The translations under genes and the position numbers were made by a program. Under the pieces are notes generated by a model that had not been told where the DNA came from, did no database searches, and saw only the letters and a list, made by a program, of their open reading frames with translations. Source: CAVPTL01 sp963708725 (GTDB lineage Bacteria > Actinomycetota > Thermoleophilia > Gaiellales > JAICJC01). From it: DNA of 64,000 nt. The stretch covers positions 372,001-436,000 of the forward strand of contig CAVPTL010000008.1 of NCBI GenBank assembly GCA_963708725.1, read 5' to 3'. Shown in pieces: positions 25,544 through 37,291 of the stretch (positions within the stretch are counted from its first letter, which is position 1; every line of letters starts with the position of its first letter).

Positions 25544-28500
25544 GAGACGACCTGCCTGATCTGGTGCACCATCACCATCGCCAGCGACCCATCGTCAGAG
25601 GCGGTTGGCCCGATCGACTCGATCAGCCCTGTCAGGCGCGCGTAGGCCTCCGCTCGTTCGTCGAGATAGGCGTCAAGCACCGCATCCACATCGCCGTCCC
25701 CACCCTCGGCCAGCATCGTCGAGACGATATGCCGGCGCAGCAGCCGCAGGTCATCGATCAGCGCCTGGTTTGCCAGCCGCTGCCAGCGGCTGGTGGCCGG
25801 GAGGCTGGTGACGCGCTGCTCGGCCTGGTCGAGATACAGCCGCTCACCGACGGCAAAGAACGCGTGGGTGACCTCGGCCAGCGAGCGGCCGGCGCTGCGG
25901 ACCACCATCAGGATGTCCGGCGCAAATACCAGGGCGGGCACGCCGGCACCGAAGAGCGCCGCGCGCTCGGGCACGCGCGACTCCTCGAGCGCGTGCAGCC
26001 GCTCGTCGTAGAGCACCCGCCAGCCCTCGGGCCCGGCCGATCGCAACACCTCCACAACGTCGCCAAACCCCGTGCGATCACGACCGACCTCGTCGGCGAT
26101 ACCGAGGCTGGAGGGATTGCGCAGATACCAGCGGGTGAGCTGCTCGACCAGGCCGTCCACGCCGTCCATCAGAGCGGTCTGCACGGAGCCGTCGAGCACG
26201 CCGTCGAGCGTCTCCACGTCGTCCCAGCGAAAGCGGGCGTTACTCACGTCGCGGGCGACCAGGAACGCCCGAGCGGCGTCTGAGGCGGTGGCTCCGGTCT
26301 CCGCCACCATCCGCTGGACGAACGTCATCCCCATCGAGTTGACCACGTCGTTGGTGATCATGGTGACCAGCAACTCACGGCGCAGCGGATGTCGCAGCAC
26401 GTCGTCTCCAAAGCGCTCGACGATCGTGCGTGGGAAGTATTCGTTGAGCGTGGCCTGAAGGTAGGGGTCATCCGGCAGGTCTGAGGCCAGAATCTGGTCT
26501 CGCAGCAGTCGCTTGGCATAGGCAAGCAGCACGCACAGCTCCGGTCGGGCCATGCCCTGGCCCGCGGCGGCGCGTTCGGCCATGCGCTCACTCGAGGGCA
26601 AGAACTCGAGCCTGCGGTCGAGCAGATGGTTACGCTCGAGTTCGAGCATCAGATCCTCATACGCTTCCATCCGGCGCGCAGACACCCCGGTCTCCTGCGA
26701 CAGGATCTGGACCTGGAGGTAGTTGTCGTAAAGCACGTGGTGGACCACGTCATCGGCCAGCGTCTGGAGCAGCGAGTCGCGATCGGCCACGGTCAGAGCG
26801 CCGGCGTCGACGGGGAGTGCGAGCAGGATCTTGAGATTGACCTCGTGGTCGGAGCAGTCGACTCCCGCCGAGTTGTCGATCGCGTCGGTGTTGATCTTGC
26901 CGCCACCGAGTGCGTACTCGATCCGGCCGAGCTGGGTGAATCCCAGATTCCCCCCCTCGCCGACGACGATCGACCGCAGATCCGATCCATCGACGCGCAC
27001 CGCGTCATTCGCACGGTCACCGACATCGGTGTGGGACTCCGTCGACGCCTTCACATACGTTCCGATGCCGCCATTCCAGAGCAGGTCGACCGGGGCTTTG
27101 AGAATCGCCTGGATCAGATCGGTCGGAGCGAGCGATTCGGCTTCGATCCCCAGCGCCTCGCGGGCCTCGGTGCTGACGGGGATCGACTTGGCCGAGCGCG
27201 GCCACACGCCCCCGCCCTCCGAGATCAGCGATCGGTCGTAGTCGTCCCACGAACTCGACGGGAGCGAGAACAGGCGGCGACGCTCGATCAGCGCCAACTC
27301 GTGGTTGGGATCGGGGTCGATGAAGATGTGGCGGTGATCGAAGGCCGCCACCAACCGGATCACCGGGGAGAGTTGCATCCCATTTCCGAACACGTCGCCG
27401 GACATGTCACCGACACCTGCCACCGTGAAAGGCTCGGTCATGACATCGCGGCCGAGTTCGCGGAAGTGACGCTTGACGCTCTCCCACGCTCCCTTGGCCG
27501 TGATCCCAAGCGCCTTGTGGTCATACCCCGCCGACCCGCCGGAGGCGAAGGCGTCGCCCAGCCAGAATCCGTACTCGAGGCTAACCTCGTTGGCGGTGTC
27601 GGAAAGGTGGGCGGTGCCCTTGTCGGCCGCAACCACCAGGTAGGCGTCGGCGCCTTCGTCCAGCACGCGCACGTCGGCGGGCTGCACCACTTCCCCGCCG
27701 ACGATGTTGTCGGTGACGTCGAGCAGGCCCCGCATCAGCGTGATGTATTGACGACGCTCCTCCTCCATCAGCGCCGCCCGATCCGAAGGTGGGCGCTTGA
27801 GGATGAATCCGCCCTTGGCACCGACCGGGACGATCACAGCGTTTTTCACCATCTGGGCCTTCATCAACCCGAGGATCTCGGTGCGATAGTCCTCCAAGCG
27901 GTCTGACCACCTGATGCCTCCCCGCGCAACGTACCCACCGCGCAGATGCACGCCCGCCATTGCCGGTGAAAACACGAAAATCTCCCACAGCGGCACCGGT
28001 TTGGGGATTCCCGGGACATCAGCACAGCGCAACTTGAACGAGATGTGCTCCGATTCGCCCCCGCGGACATACGCGTTGGTGCGCACGGTGGCATCCACCA
28101 GGCCAAGGTAGCCGCGCAGAATCCGGTCGTCGTCAAGGCTGGTGACGTCCTCGAGGTCGGCCAGCACGCCTTCGCGGATCGCGTCGACAGCGGCCGTGTC
28201 GAGCTCGCGGGTGGGATCGAACAGGGCCTCGAACAGCTCCACCAGCCGCCTGGCGATATGCGAGTTTCGCACCAGACAGTCGTTCTGGTAGCGACTCGTG
28301 AACTGGGCCCCCAGCAGCTGGCGATACTCTCGGTAGGCCCGCAGGATCGTAACCTGGCGCCACGAGAGCCTCCCGGCGACCACCAGCCGGTTCAACCAAT
28401 CCGACCCGGCACGGCCGTCCCAGACCGCGCCGAACGTCTCGCCGACGAGGGCGCCGAGCTCCTCCAGGTCGAGGGTGTTCCCGTCCGGGCCGAGGACACC

Positions 28501-30354
28501 GAAATCGTGGAGGTAGCGCGTCTCACCGGCGTCACCCTGGAGCCGAGTCGGGACCTCCTCGACCACCGTCAGGCCGAGCTGTTCGAGCAGCGGCAGCAGA
28601 TCGGTCAACGGCGCCTTGCCGCCCGTCTTATAGAGCTTCAGACGCGTCAGCGGCTCAGCCATGTGGCGCTCGTTCTGAAGCGCCACCACGTACGGGCGAT
28701 CGTCACTCAACTGCTCGAACTGGGTGACGTCGAACACCGCCTGGTAGATCTTGGACGCGCTCTTGTAATAGTCGGGGAAGAGCGCCGAGTACCTGGCCGC
28801 GAGCTGATGGCCGCTCTGGGCTCCATGAATGCTGACGACAGCGTCTGACAGGCGATCGTCCCAGCTGCGCGAGGCCTCCGCCACCTCCTGCTCCACAGCG
28901 GCGAGATCGACGTCGGGCAGATCTCCCTCGGGCACGTGGATTGTGAAATGGAACCGAGCTGGATCCGACTCGGTCTCGATGTGGTGCTCCACCGAGGTGC
29001 CGCCGAATCGCACCTCGAGGAGATGTTCGAGCCGAGCGCGAAGGCCGGCGGACACGTGGTCGGGCGGTAGCGCAACGATTGCAAAAACGCTGCGGCGAGC
29101 CTCGTCGTGCAACACGAACAACCGCACCGCCCGGCCTTCTGCCATCCCCAGGAGTGTCATGATCACATGCCGCAGCTCCTGCGCGGGGGCGGTGAACAAC
29201 TCGTCCTTGGGGAAGCTGTCGAACAACGCGACCACCGCCTTGTGGTCGTGGGAGCCGGCGAACAGATCCTCCCAGCGCGTGATCGAATCGAGCTTTCGGC
29301 GAACGATCGGGATCAGGCGGGCCGACTCGTTCGTGATCTTCGACGTGAACAGCCCGACCATCCGAAGCTCGCCGATCATGCGTCCATCAGCCGACACCCG
29401 CCGCACCCCGATGTAGTCCATCCGGGCAGCCCGATGGATGGTGGTTTCCCGATTGGTCTTCGAGATCACGACCAGCGGGCCGCCGAGCATCCGGCCACGA
29501 AGCGCCGGGGTCATTTCGGCCAGCGGCACGCCGGTGGCATAGCTCGACCGGTCGGGGTCGGACATGATGCCAAGCCCCGACTCGGGCACCACACTGACCA
29601 CCGCGGAGCCGCCGTCGCCCTGGATCTCGTACTCGCGGTAGCCCAGGTAGATGAAGTTGTCGTCGGTCAGCCACTGCAGAAACTCCACCGACTCGTGGAT
29701 GTCCTTCTCGGAGAATCGGGAGCCCGCGTCGCCGGCAACCTCGATCATGCGCTCGACGCGGTCGACCATCGGCAGGAAGTCTCTGACCGCCAGTCGCAGA
29801 TCGGTGAGCACCCGCTCGATATCTGCCTCGAGCGTCGCCGCCGCCACTGCATCGAGTGCCCGGTCGATCTCGAAGTGCATCACCGACTCGCGGCGCTCGG
29901 CCCCGCGAGCGGGAGTGACGCCCCGGATCGTGCCGTCTTCAGCACGTTCGATGCCGATCACCGGGTGGACGACCACGCGCACCGCCAGCCCGTGGGTGTG
30001 GAGCTCGGCAGTGACGGTATCCACCAGGAACGGCGCGTCCTCGATGTTGACGTCGACCACCGATCCCGAGGTCTGATACCCATCGGCCGCAAGCTGCGGC
30101 CGGTAGCACCGCACCGCCAGCTCGCCGGGTTTGCGGCTGTTTGCGAACTCGAACATCCCGCGCACCTGGGCTGCCAGCTCTGCCGGTGCGAGATTCTCGG
30201 TCAGCGACGCCGGCGGGCGGCGCACGTACATGCGGACAAACTCGGCCAGCGGCCCACTGCGGGGCGTATCGAGCTCCTCCAACAGGCGGTCGGCGAGAAG
30301 CGAGCTCTCGTCGTCGGGCTCGGTGACCGTACTGGCCTGGGACGGGCCGCTCAC
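25540..30354 (-). CDS. gdh2: NAD-dependent glutamate dehydrogenase, large (about 180 kDa) type
   Basis: A very long glutamate dehydrogenase of about 1,600 residues that converts glutamate to 2-oxoglutarate and ammonium in the catabolic direction. The catalytic core is clear: RGGIRWSDRLEDYRTEIL, then VKNAVIVPVGAKGGF, then GDMSGDVFGNGMQLSP and WNGGIGTYVKAS. Regulatory ACT-like N-terminal parts precede it. The frame is open up to an ATG at 30435, but the first 27 residues are less GC-rich and would leave 11 bases to divergent phoU. I therefore prefer the GTG at 30354; ATG 30423 is another option. Confidence 0.9.
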   Translation of the reverse strand: MSGPSQASTVTEPDDESSLLADRLLEELDTPRSGPLAEFVRMYVRRPPASLTENLAPAELAAQVRGMFEFANSRKPGELAVRCYRPQLAADGYQTSGSVVDVNIEDAPFLVDTVTAELHTHGLAVRVVVHPVIGIERAEDGTIRGVTPARGAERRESVMHFEIDRALDAVAAATLEADIERVLTDLRLAVRDFLPMVDRVERMIEVAGDAGSRFSEKDIHESVEFLQWLTDDNFIYLGYREYEIQGDGGSAVVSVVPESGLGIMSDPDRSSYATGVPLAEMTPALRGRMLGGPLVVISKTNRETTIHRAARMDYIGVRRVSADGRMIGELRMVGLFTSKITNESARLIPIVRRKLDSITRWEDLFAGSHDHKAVVALFDSFPKDELFTAPAQELRHVIMTLLGMAEGRAVRLFVLHDEARRSVFAIVALPPDHVSAGLRARLEHLLEVRFGGTSVEHHIETESDPARFHFTIHVPEGDLPDVDLAAVEQEVAEASRSWDDRLSDAVVSIHGAQSGHQLAARYSALFPDYYKSASKIYQAVFDVTQFEQLSDDRPYVVALQNERHMAEPLTRLKLYKTGGKAPLTDLLPLLEQLGLTVVEEVPTRLQGDAGETRYLHDFGVLGPDGNTLDLEELGALVGETFGAVWDGRAGSDWLNRLVVAGRLSWRQVTILRAYREYRQLLGAQFTSRYQNDCLVRNSHIARRLVELFEALFDPTRELDTAAVDAIREGVLADLEDVTSLDDDRILRGYLGLVDATVRTNAYVRGGESEHISFKLRCADVPGIPKPVPLWEIFVFSPAMAGVHLRGGYVARGGIRWSDRLEDYRTEILGLMKAQMVKNAVIVPVGAKGGFILKRPPSDRAALMEEERRQYITLMRGLLDVTDNIVGGEVVQPADVRVLDEGADAYLVVAADKGTAHLSDTANEVSLEYGFWLGDAFASGGSAGYDHKALGITAKGAWESVKRHFRELGRDVMTEPFTVAGVGDMSGDVFGNGMQLSPVIRLVAAFDHRHIFIDPDPNHELALIERRRLFSLPSSSWDDYDRSLISEGGGVWPRSAKSIPVSTEAREALGIEAESLAPTDLIQAILKAPVDLLWNGGIGTYVKASTESHTDVGDRANDAVRVDGSDLRSIVVGEGGNLGFTQLGRIEYALGGGKINTDAIDNSAGVDCSDHEVNLKILLALPVDAGALTVADRDSLLQTLADDVVHHVLYDNYLQVQILSQETGVSARRMEAYEDLMLELERNHLLDRRLEFLPSSERMAERAAAGQGMARPELCVLLAYAKRLLRDQILASDLPDDPYLQATLNEYFPRTIVERFGDDVLRHPLRRELLVTMITNDVVNSMGMTFVQRMVAETGATASDAARAFLVARDVSNARFRWDDVETLDGVLDGSVQTALMDGVDGLVEQLTRWYLRNPSSLGIADEVGRDRTGFGDVVEVLRSAGPEGWRVLYDERLHALEESRVPERAALFGAGVPALVFAPDILMVVRSAGRSLAEVTHAFFAVGERLYLDQAEQRVTSLPATSRWQRLANQALIDDLRLLRRHIVSTMLAEGGDGDVDAVLDAYLDERAEAYARLTGLIESIGPTASDDGSLAMVMVHQIRQVVS

Positions 30355-30403
30355 AAGCGCTGATGCTACCAGTGCTGACCGGTTATTCCGCTGTGAAAGG
30401 TCG

Positions 30404-30409
30404 GATAAT
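30404..30409 (+). promoter_or_regulatory. Candidate -10 box for phoU
   Basis: GATAAT lies 37 bases before the phoU ATG, in a locally AT-richer stretch. The -35 position holds only a weak GGTTAT. If real, it lies inside the longest reading of the divergent dehydrogenase gene and argues for a later start of that gene. Confidence 0.35.
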
Positions 30410-30446
30410 TCGTCAGAGGCCATCGGATTCGACATAAAGTAGGCGA

Positions 30447-31124
30447 ATGCCAGCGACCAGAGAGCGTTTCAGCCAGGAGCTCGCAGAGCTCTCCGCACTG
30501 ATCCAGGACGAGGCCAACGAGGTCACTGGCCTACTGCGATCGGTGCTTGCGGCAATCAACCGCCGTGACCCACAGGCAGCCGATGCCACGATCGCAGGAG
30601 ACGACCGGGTCGACCAGCTCCACATTCAGATTGAGCATGCGGTCGAAGAACTGCTCGCACGCGAAGCACCGGTGGCCACCGATCTGCGTCTGATTCTCGC
30701 GGTGCTTCACATCAACCTCCATCTGGAGCGGATGGGCGATCAGTGCGTCAACATCGCCAAACTCGCCAAGCTCACGTTCGACGAGGCGCCCTTGCCGACT
30801 GATCTGACGGTGACCTTCAGCCAGATGGGCGAGCAGGCCGAGCACATGATCGCAGCGGCCATGAAGGCGTTTGAGACCCGTGATCTGGAGCGAGCCGAGT
30901 CGCTGGTCGAGATGGACCAGGTGATCAACCGGGCCAATCGCGACCTGGTGGGGCGGATCATGAGCCTCAACGGCGAGGCCAGCCAGGAGGCCGGATTGCG
31001 AGCCATCCTGATCTCTCGCTGCCTCGAGCGAATCGGTGACAACGCCGTCGATATCGGCGAGCGCACCGCGTATCTGGTGACCGCAGAGTTTCGCGAGTTC
31101 ACCGATGCGTCCCACCCGATCTAG
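30447..31124 (+). CDS. phoU: Phosphate signalling protein PhoU
   Basis: A 225-residue all-helical protein with two PhoU repeats (about 15-105 and 120-210). The metal-binding consensus E/DxxxD appears in each: ATIAGDDRVDQLHIQIEHA in the first and ERAESLVEMDQVINRAN in the second. LHLERMGDQCVNIAKLAK and CLERIGDNAVDIGERT are the characteristic matching helices. It negatively controls the Pho regulon through the phosphate transporter and sensor kinase, but no pst genes are in the window, so it is a stand-alone copy. Confidence 0.9.
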   Translation: MPATRERFSQELAELSALIQDEANEVTGLLRSVLAAINRRDPQAADATIAGDDRVDQLHIQIEHAVEELLAREAPVATDLRLILAVLHINLHLERMGDQCVNIAKLAKLTFDEAPLPTDLTVTFSQMGEQAEHMIAAAMKAFETRDLERAESLVEMDQVINRANRDLVGRIMSLNGEASQEAGLRAILISRCLERIGDNAVDIGERTAYLVTAEFREFTDASHPI

Positions 31125-31181
31125 ACCGCTTGCAGAGTGTCTGATACGGTAGGCCCCGTTGTCCAACTTCGGGGGGAAACC

Positions 31182-31655
31182 ATGAAGGGCAAGATGCTCT
31201 GGACCGCTGCGCTCGCAGCGGCGGCAACACTTGCGATCGCGGGCCTGGCCTACGCGTCGTCGTCACATAGCGCGCTGACGAAGCCGACGACCGTGCACGT
31301 GGTCGAGCACGCGGTGACCGACACAGAGGTTCCGTCGGGCGGTGGTGCGGATGTCACCGGCAACCTGCTGACCTTCCACAACAAGGTCTACAACCGCAGC
31401 GACACGCACGTGGTGGGACGCGATCAGGGCGTGTGCACGCGCATCGATCCGGCGGCGGGAACGTGGGAGTGCAACTGGACGACCTTCCTCAAGGGCGGAC
31501 AGATCAACGTCGACGGACCGTTCTCCGATTTCCATAACACCACGCTCGCAATCACGGGCGGCACTGGGCATTACCGCAACGCACGCGGTCAAATGCTCTT
31601 GAAGTCGCGCGACAACGGCGCGAAGTACGACTTCATCTTCCAGCTGCTGCCGTAA
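31182..31655 (+). CDS. Secreted allene-oxide-cyclase/dirigent-like barrel protein
   Basis: A 157-residue exported protein. It has a Sec signal (KMLWTAALAAAATLAIAGLA, likely cut after YAS), then a beta-barrel core including LTFHNKVYNRSDTHVVGRDQGVCTRI and the hallmark TLAITGGTGHYRNARGQM. The last motif is characteristic of the allene oxide cyclase/dirigent superfamily. Two Cys in the mature part (QGVCTRI and WECNW) could form a disulfide. The ATG at 31182 follows a purine-rich GGGGGG. In actinobacteria the role is unknown. A dispersed palindrome follows its stop. Confidence 0.72.
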   Translation: MKGKMLWTAALAAAATLAIAGLAYASSSHSALTKPTTVHVVEHAVTDTEVPSGGGADVTGNLLTFHNKVYNRSDTHVVGRDQGVCTRIDPAAGTWECNWTTFLKGGQINVDGPFSDFHNTTLAITGGTGHYRNARGQMLLKSRDNGAKYDFIFQLLP

Positions 31656-31667
31656 CTGTCTCGGCGA

Positions 31668-31702
31668 GGGTGAATAACGGTGCCTGGCACCGTTATTCAC
31701 CC
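31668..31702. repeat. Dispersed palindrome copy 2 (variant)
   Basis: A perfect inverted repeat with 17-base arms around a central T, centred on GGTGCCTGGCACC. Compared with copies 1 and 3, an A-T pair is lost and another is changed to C-G, with both arms altered together. It lies between the convergent barrel-protein and opcA genes, 13 bases after one stop and 8 before the other. Confidence 0.85.
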
Positions 31703-31709
31703 GCCGCGG

Positions 31710-32627
31710 CTAGTCACCCGCGGCCGAGAGTGCCTGTTCGAAGATCTGGTCAGAGCCGAGCCGGTCGAGCTGAGCACCCAGCAGCGTGGCCCAGTCGAGC
31801 CGCGGCAGCAGCACCGCGTGTTCGGATGCCCCGCCACACACCGCGCGACCGACATCACCCTGCCCGGTGCGTTCGACGACGAGGTCGTCCTTGCCGCAGT
31901 CCACCCGGATGCAATCCAGCGCTTTTCGCGCATGCTCGTGCTGGAGGCCCAGCTGGCGGCCCATCCGCGACCGCAGCCAGCCTGCGATCAGGGCGGCTTC
32001 GTTGGACGGGCCGCGCACCTCGACCCCCATCGCTCGCTTCAGCAGCTGGAGCCCATCGCGGCTGTCGGTGAGCGACGCCAGCGCCTCGCGCCACGGGGTC
32101 AGCCGCGCCCACGCGAGATCGGTCACCGCGACGCTGAGTGAGCCCGCCTCCACAACGGTCTCCAGGCCGCACTCATCGGAATCGAGGATCAGCCGAGTGG
32201 CCTCATCGGCGAGGCCGAGTAACAATTCCCGGCGATCGCCGAGGTCCCCGTTCCACAGAAGAAACGTGGGCAGATCGGGAATCAAGAGCGACACCACCGC
32301 AGAGGGCATCGCGACGGGACGCGCGGTGACCACGATCTGCTCCGACCGCACCTCCTGGCCGGAGACGTTGCGCCAGCAGGTACTCGACACGGCGGCGGAG
32401 GTGGTGTCCTCGCCCGGAACCATCACGATCGCCCGCAGCGGCCGGCTGCCGCCGATCAGCTGCAGCGCGTCGACCGTCCGGTTGAGGTGTTCGTCGGTGC
32501 CGGCGAACGCCACCAGGTTGAGCGTTGTTGCACGCACGCTCGAGCCACTCTCGCGGGCTCGCATCCGCACCAGCTCGCGCTCGACATGATTGAGGTCTTC
32601 GACCCGCAGAGCCTGGGCGGTACTCAC
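31710..32627 (-). CDS. opcA: Glucose-6-phosphate dehydrogenase assembly protein OpcA
   Basis: A 305-residue OpcA protein, needed for assembly or redox control of glucose-6-phosphate dehydrogenase. It has the conserved RATTLNLVAFAG near the N terminus, then SEQIVVTARP and LLIPDLPTFLLWNGD in the core. The GTG at 32627 overlaps the zwf stop as GTGA, so the two are translationally coupled, as in other actinobacteria and cyanobacteria. The earlier in-frame start gives an Arg/Pro-rich leader without homology and was rejected. Confidence 0.88.
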   Translation of the reverse strand: MSTAQALRVEDLNHVERELVRMRARESGSSVRATTLNLVAFAGTDEHLNRTVDALQLIGGSRPLRAIVMVPGEDTTSAAVSSTCWRNVSGQEVRSEQIVVTARPVAMPSAVVSLLIPDLPTFLLWNGDLGDRRELLLGLADEATRLILDSDECGLETVVEAGSLSVAVTDLAWARLTPWREALASLTDSRDGLQLLKRAMGVEVRGPSNEAALIAGWLRSRMGRQLGLQHEHARKALDCIRVDCGKDDLVVERTGQGDVGRAVCGGASEHAVLLPRLDWATLLGAQLDRLGSDQIFEQALSAAGD

Positions 32628-34141
32628 GGGCGGCGCCAGCGACGGCCGTCGCGGGCAAGCAGATCGTCCGCGCCCGGCGGTCCCCATGACCCGGCGGTAT
32701 AGAGCTGCGGCTGACCCGCCTCCCACTGAGCGAGCAGTGGGTCGCAGATCTCCCACGAACGCTCGACGCCATCCTGGCGGGTGAACAGCGTGCCGTCGCC
32801 GCGGATCGCATCGAGGATCAGCGTCTCGTAGGCCTCGGGCACCTCCGACATGAAGGCCGATCCGTACAGGAAATCCATGTTGACCGTGCGGATCGAAAGC
32901 GTCGAGGCCGGCGCCTTCGCCCCAAACCGCAGCGAGATGCCCTCGTCGGGCTGAATCCGGAGTACCAGCGAGTTGGGCTCGAGATGCTCCACGGCGTGAG
33001 GTGTGAACGGCAGGTGCGGGGGCCGCCGAAACTGCACGGCGATCTCGGTCACGCGCTTGGCCAGCCGCTTCCCCGCCCGGATGTAGAACGGCGTACCGGC
33101 CCAGCGCCAGTTCTCGATCTGAAGCCGCGCGGCAACGTAGGTCGGCGTGGACGAGTCGGCGCCGACCCCGGGCTCGGCGAGGTAGGGATCGGCCGCCTCA
33201 CCGGCGACGAACCCCGACGTGTACTGCCCGCGTACCGAGTGCTCGAAGGTCATCGGCGTCACGGCGCGCAGCAGCTTGATCTTCTCGTCGCGCACCGGGT
33301 CAGCCTCAAAGGTCGAGGGCGGTTCCATGGCGACCAGCGCCAACACCTGGAGCAGGTGGTTTTGCACGATGTCGCGGACGACTCCGGTGTCCTCGTAGAA
33401 GGCGGCGCGGTGTTCCACACCGATCGACTCGGCCACGGTGATCTGGACGTGGTCGACGTAGGTGTTGTTCCACACCGGTTCGAAGATCGCGTTCGCGAAC
33501 CGGAAGGCGAAGATGTTCTGGACGGTCTCCTTGCCCAGGTAGTGATCGATCCGGTAGATCTGCTGCTCTCGGAACGGCTTATGCACGATCTCGGCCAGCT
33601 CGCGGGCGCTGGTGAGGTCATTGCCGAACGGCTTCTCGATCACGACCCGGGCAAACCCGTGCGGCCGATTGAGCTTGGCGGCACCCATTCGCTGGACGAT
33701 CACCGGGAAGAACTTCGACGGTGTGGACAGGTAGTAGACCCTGTTTCCCTCGGTTCCGACCTCGGCGTCGACCTGCTCGAGGAGATCGCCGAGCGACGTG
33801 AAGTCCGCGTCGTCGTCGAATCCACCGACGTGGTAGCGCAGCATCGCAGCGAACGCCGGCCAGTAATGCTCGTCGATTGGTGTGCGCGAATGGCTCTCGA
33901 TCGCGGCATGGCAGAAGTTGCGGTACTGATCGTCGGTCATCTCCGTGCGGGCATACCCCACGAGCGCAAACCGCGCCGGCAGGAGACCCCGGCGGCCGAG
34001 GTTGTAGATCGCCGGCAGCAGCTTGCGCTGGGCGAGGTCACCCGTGGCGCCGAAGATCACAAATGCGGCGGGCACCGTGGCGCCGCCGACCCGCAGACCG
34101 GCCCGGAGAGGATTCTCGACCGATCGCTCGACGATGCTCAC
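32624..34141 (-). CDS. zwf: Glucose-6-phosphate 1-dehydrogenase
   Basis: A 505-residue NADP-linked enzyme that opens the oxidative pentose-phosphate pathway. The nucleotide fold is FVIFGATGDLAQRKLLPA (about 27-44), and the substrate motif RIDHYLGKE lies near 200, with its catalytic His neighbours. Length is standard. The GTG start overlaps the tal stop, and the end overlaps opcA, so tal, zwf and opcA are coupled. Confidence 0.95.
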   Translation of the reverse strand: MSIVERSVENPLRAGLRVGGATVPAAFVIFGATGDLAQRKLLPAIYNLGRRGLLPARFALVGYARTEMTDDQYRNFCHAAIESHSRTPIDEHYWPAFAAMLRYHVGGFDDDADFTSLGDLLEQVDAEVGTEGNRVYYLSTPSKFFPVIVQRMGAAKLNRPHGFARVVIEKPFGNDLTSARELAEIVHKPFREQQIYRIDHYLGKETVQNIFAFRFANAIFEPVWNNTYVDHVQITVAESIGVEHRAAFYEDTGVVRDIVQNHLLQVLALVAMEPPSTFEADPVRDEKIKLLRAVTPMTFEHSVRGQYTSGFVAGEAADPYLAEPGVGADSSTPTYVAARLQIENWRWAGTPFYIRAGKRLAKRVTEIAVQFRRPPHLPFTPHAVEHLEPNSLVLRIQPDEGISLRFGAKAPASTLSIRTVNMDFLYGSAFMSEVPEAYETLILDAIRGDGTLFTRQDGVERSWEICDPLLAQWEAGQPQLYTAGSWGPPGADDLLARDGRRWRRP

Positions 34142-35238
34142 GCAGCGCCCCGGGTACCCATCTGGTCGAGTCGCTGTTGAATCGTCTCGAGCAGGGAGTC
34201 AAATGACCCCGCAAACGACTTCACCCCGTCCAGCTCGAGCTGCTTGGTAACGGCGTTGAGATCCACGCCGGCCTGCGCGATGCCCTCGAGTTCGGCCCGA
34301 GCCGCATCGACGTCGGCATCAACCGTGCGGGCCACGGTACCGTGATCCTGGAAGGCCGCGATCGTACCCTCGGGCATCGTGTTGACCGTGTCGGGGCCGA
34401 TCAGGCTGTCGACGTACAGCACGTCGGAGTACTCCGCGTTCTTCGTGCCCGTGGATGCCCACAGCGGGCGCTGGACGCGCGCGCCCTTGGCGGCGAGTGT
34501 CTGCCACCGATCGCCGGCGACGGTGTCCACAAAGTGCTGGTAGGCCAGCTTCGCGTTGGCGACCGCGGCCTTACCGCGCAGTGGAGAGCCCTCCGGCAGC
34601 TGATTGTCCACCGCGGTGTCGACCCGGCTCACGAAGAAGCTCGCCACCGAGTGCACGTCATCGATCGGAAGTCCCGCTTCGACGCGGCGCTCGAGCCCGC
34701 GGATGAACGCCTCGTGGATCGCGTCGTAGGCCGCGAGCGAGAACAGCAGGGTGACGTTGACGTTGATGCCGGCAAAGATCGACTCCTCGATGGCCGGCAC
34801 ACCCTCCGCTGTCCCCGGGATCTTGATGAAGATATTGGGTCGGTTGATCCGGCCCCAGAACTCGGGCGCGCCGGCAATCGACTTGGCCGAGTCGTTGGCC
34901 ATGGCTGGTGGGAGTTCAAACGAGACGAACCCGTCCAGATGGTTGGTCGAGTCGTACACGTTTCGGATCTGATCCGCCGCTTCTTGTACGTCGGCAATCG
35001 CCAGCTCAAAGAACACGTCGCCGGCCGACTTCCCCGAACCGTGAAGGGCATGGATGGCAGCGTCGTAGTCGCTCGATCCAGCGATCGCCTTCTCGAAGAT
35101 CGTCGGGTTCGACGTCACGCCCACGATGCCGTCGTCGACCATTCCGCGGAACTCACCCGACTCCAGCCATCCGCGACGGATGTTGTCAAGCCACGGACTC
35201 GTACCCGCGGCCGCCAGGCGCTTCAGATTGTCAGCCAT
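34138..35238 (-). CDS. tal: Transaldolase (actinobacterial/cyanobacterial type)
   Basis: A 366-residue transaldolase moving dihydroxyacetone units between sugar phosphates. The N-terminal SPWLDNIRRGWLESGEF and GVTSNPTIFEKAI are diagnostic of the long subclass. IFIKIPGTAEG carries the region of the early lysine, and LWASTGTKN the later phosphate region. The ATG at 35238 was chosen over a long Arg-rich extension. It follows tkt by 17 bases and overlaps zwf by four. Confidence 0.93.
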   Translation of the reverse strand: MADNLKRLAAAGTSPWLDNIRRGWLESGEFRGMVDDGIVGVTSNPTIFEKAIAGSSDYDAAIHALHGSGKSAGDVFFELAIADVQEAADQIRNVYDSTNHLDGFVSFELPPAMANDSAKSIAGAPEFWGRINRPNIFIKIPGTAEGVPAIEESIFAGINVNVTLLFSLAAYDAIHEAFIRGLERRVEAGLPIDDVHSVASFFVSRVDTAVDNQLPEGSPLRGKAAVANAKLAYQHFVDTVAGDRWQTLAAKGARVQRPLWASTGTKNAEYSDVLYVDSLIGPDTVNTMPEGTIAAFQDHGTVARTVDADVDAARAELEGIAQAGVDLNAVTKQLELDGVKSFAGSFDSLLETIQQRLDQMGTRGAA

Positions 35239-35255
35239 TGTCGGACTCCCCTCGA

Positions 35256-37235
<1,980 letters not shown>

Positions 37236-37291
37236 GGGAAACTCCTGGGGACGGATGGCTGCAACCGCACGTTACACGGGAATGCACGATC

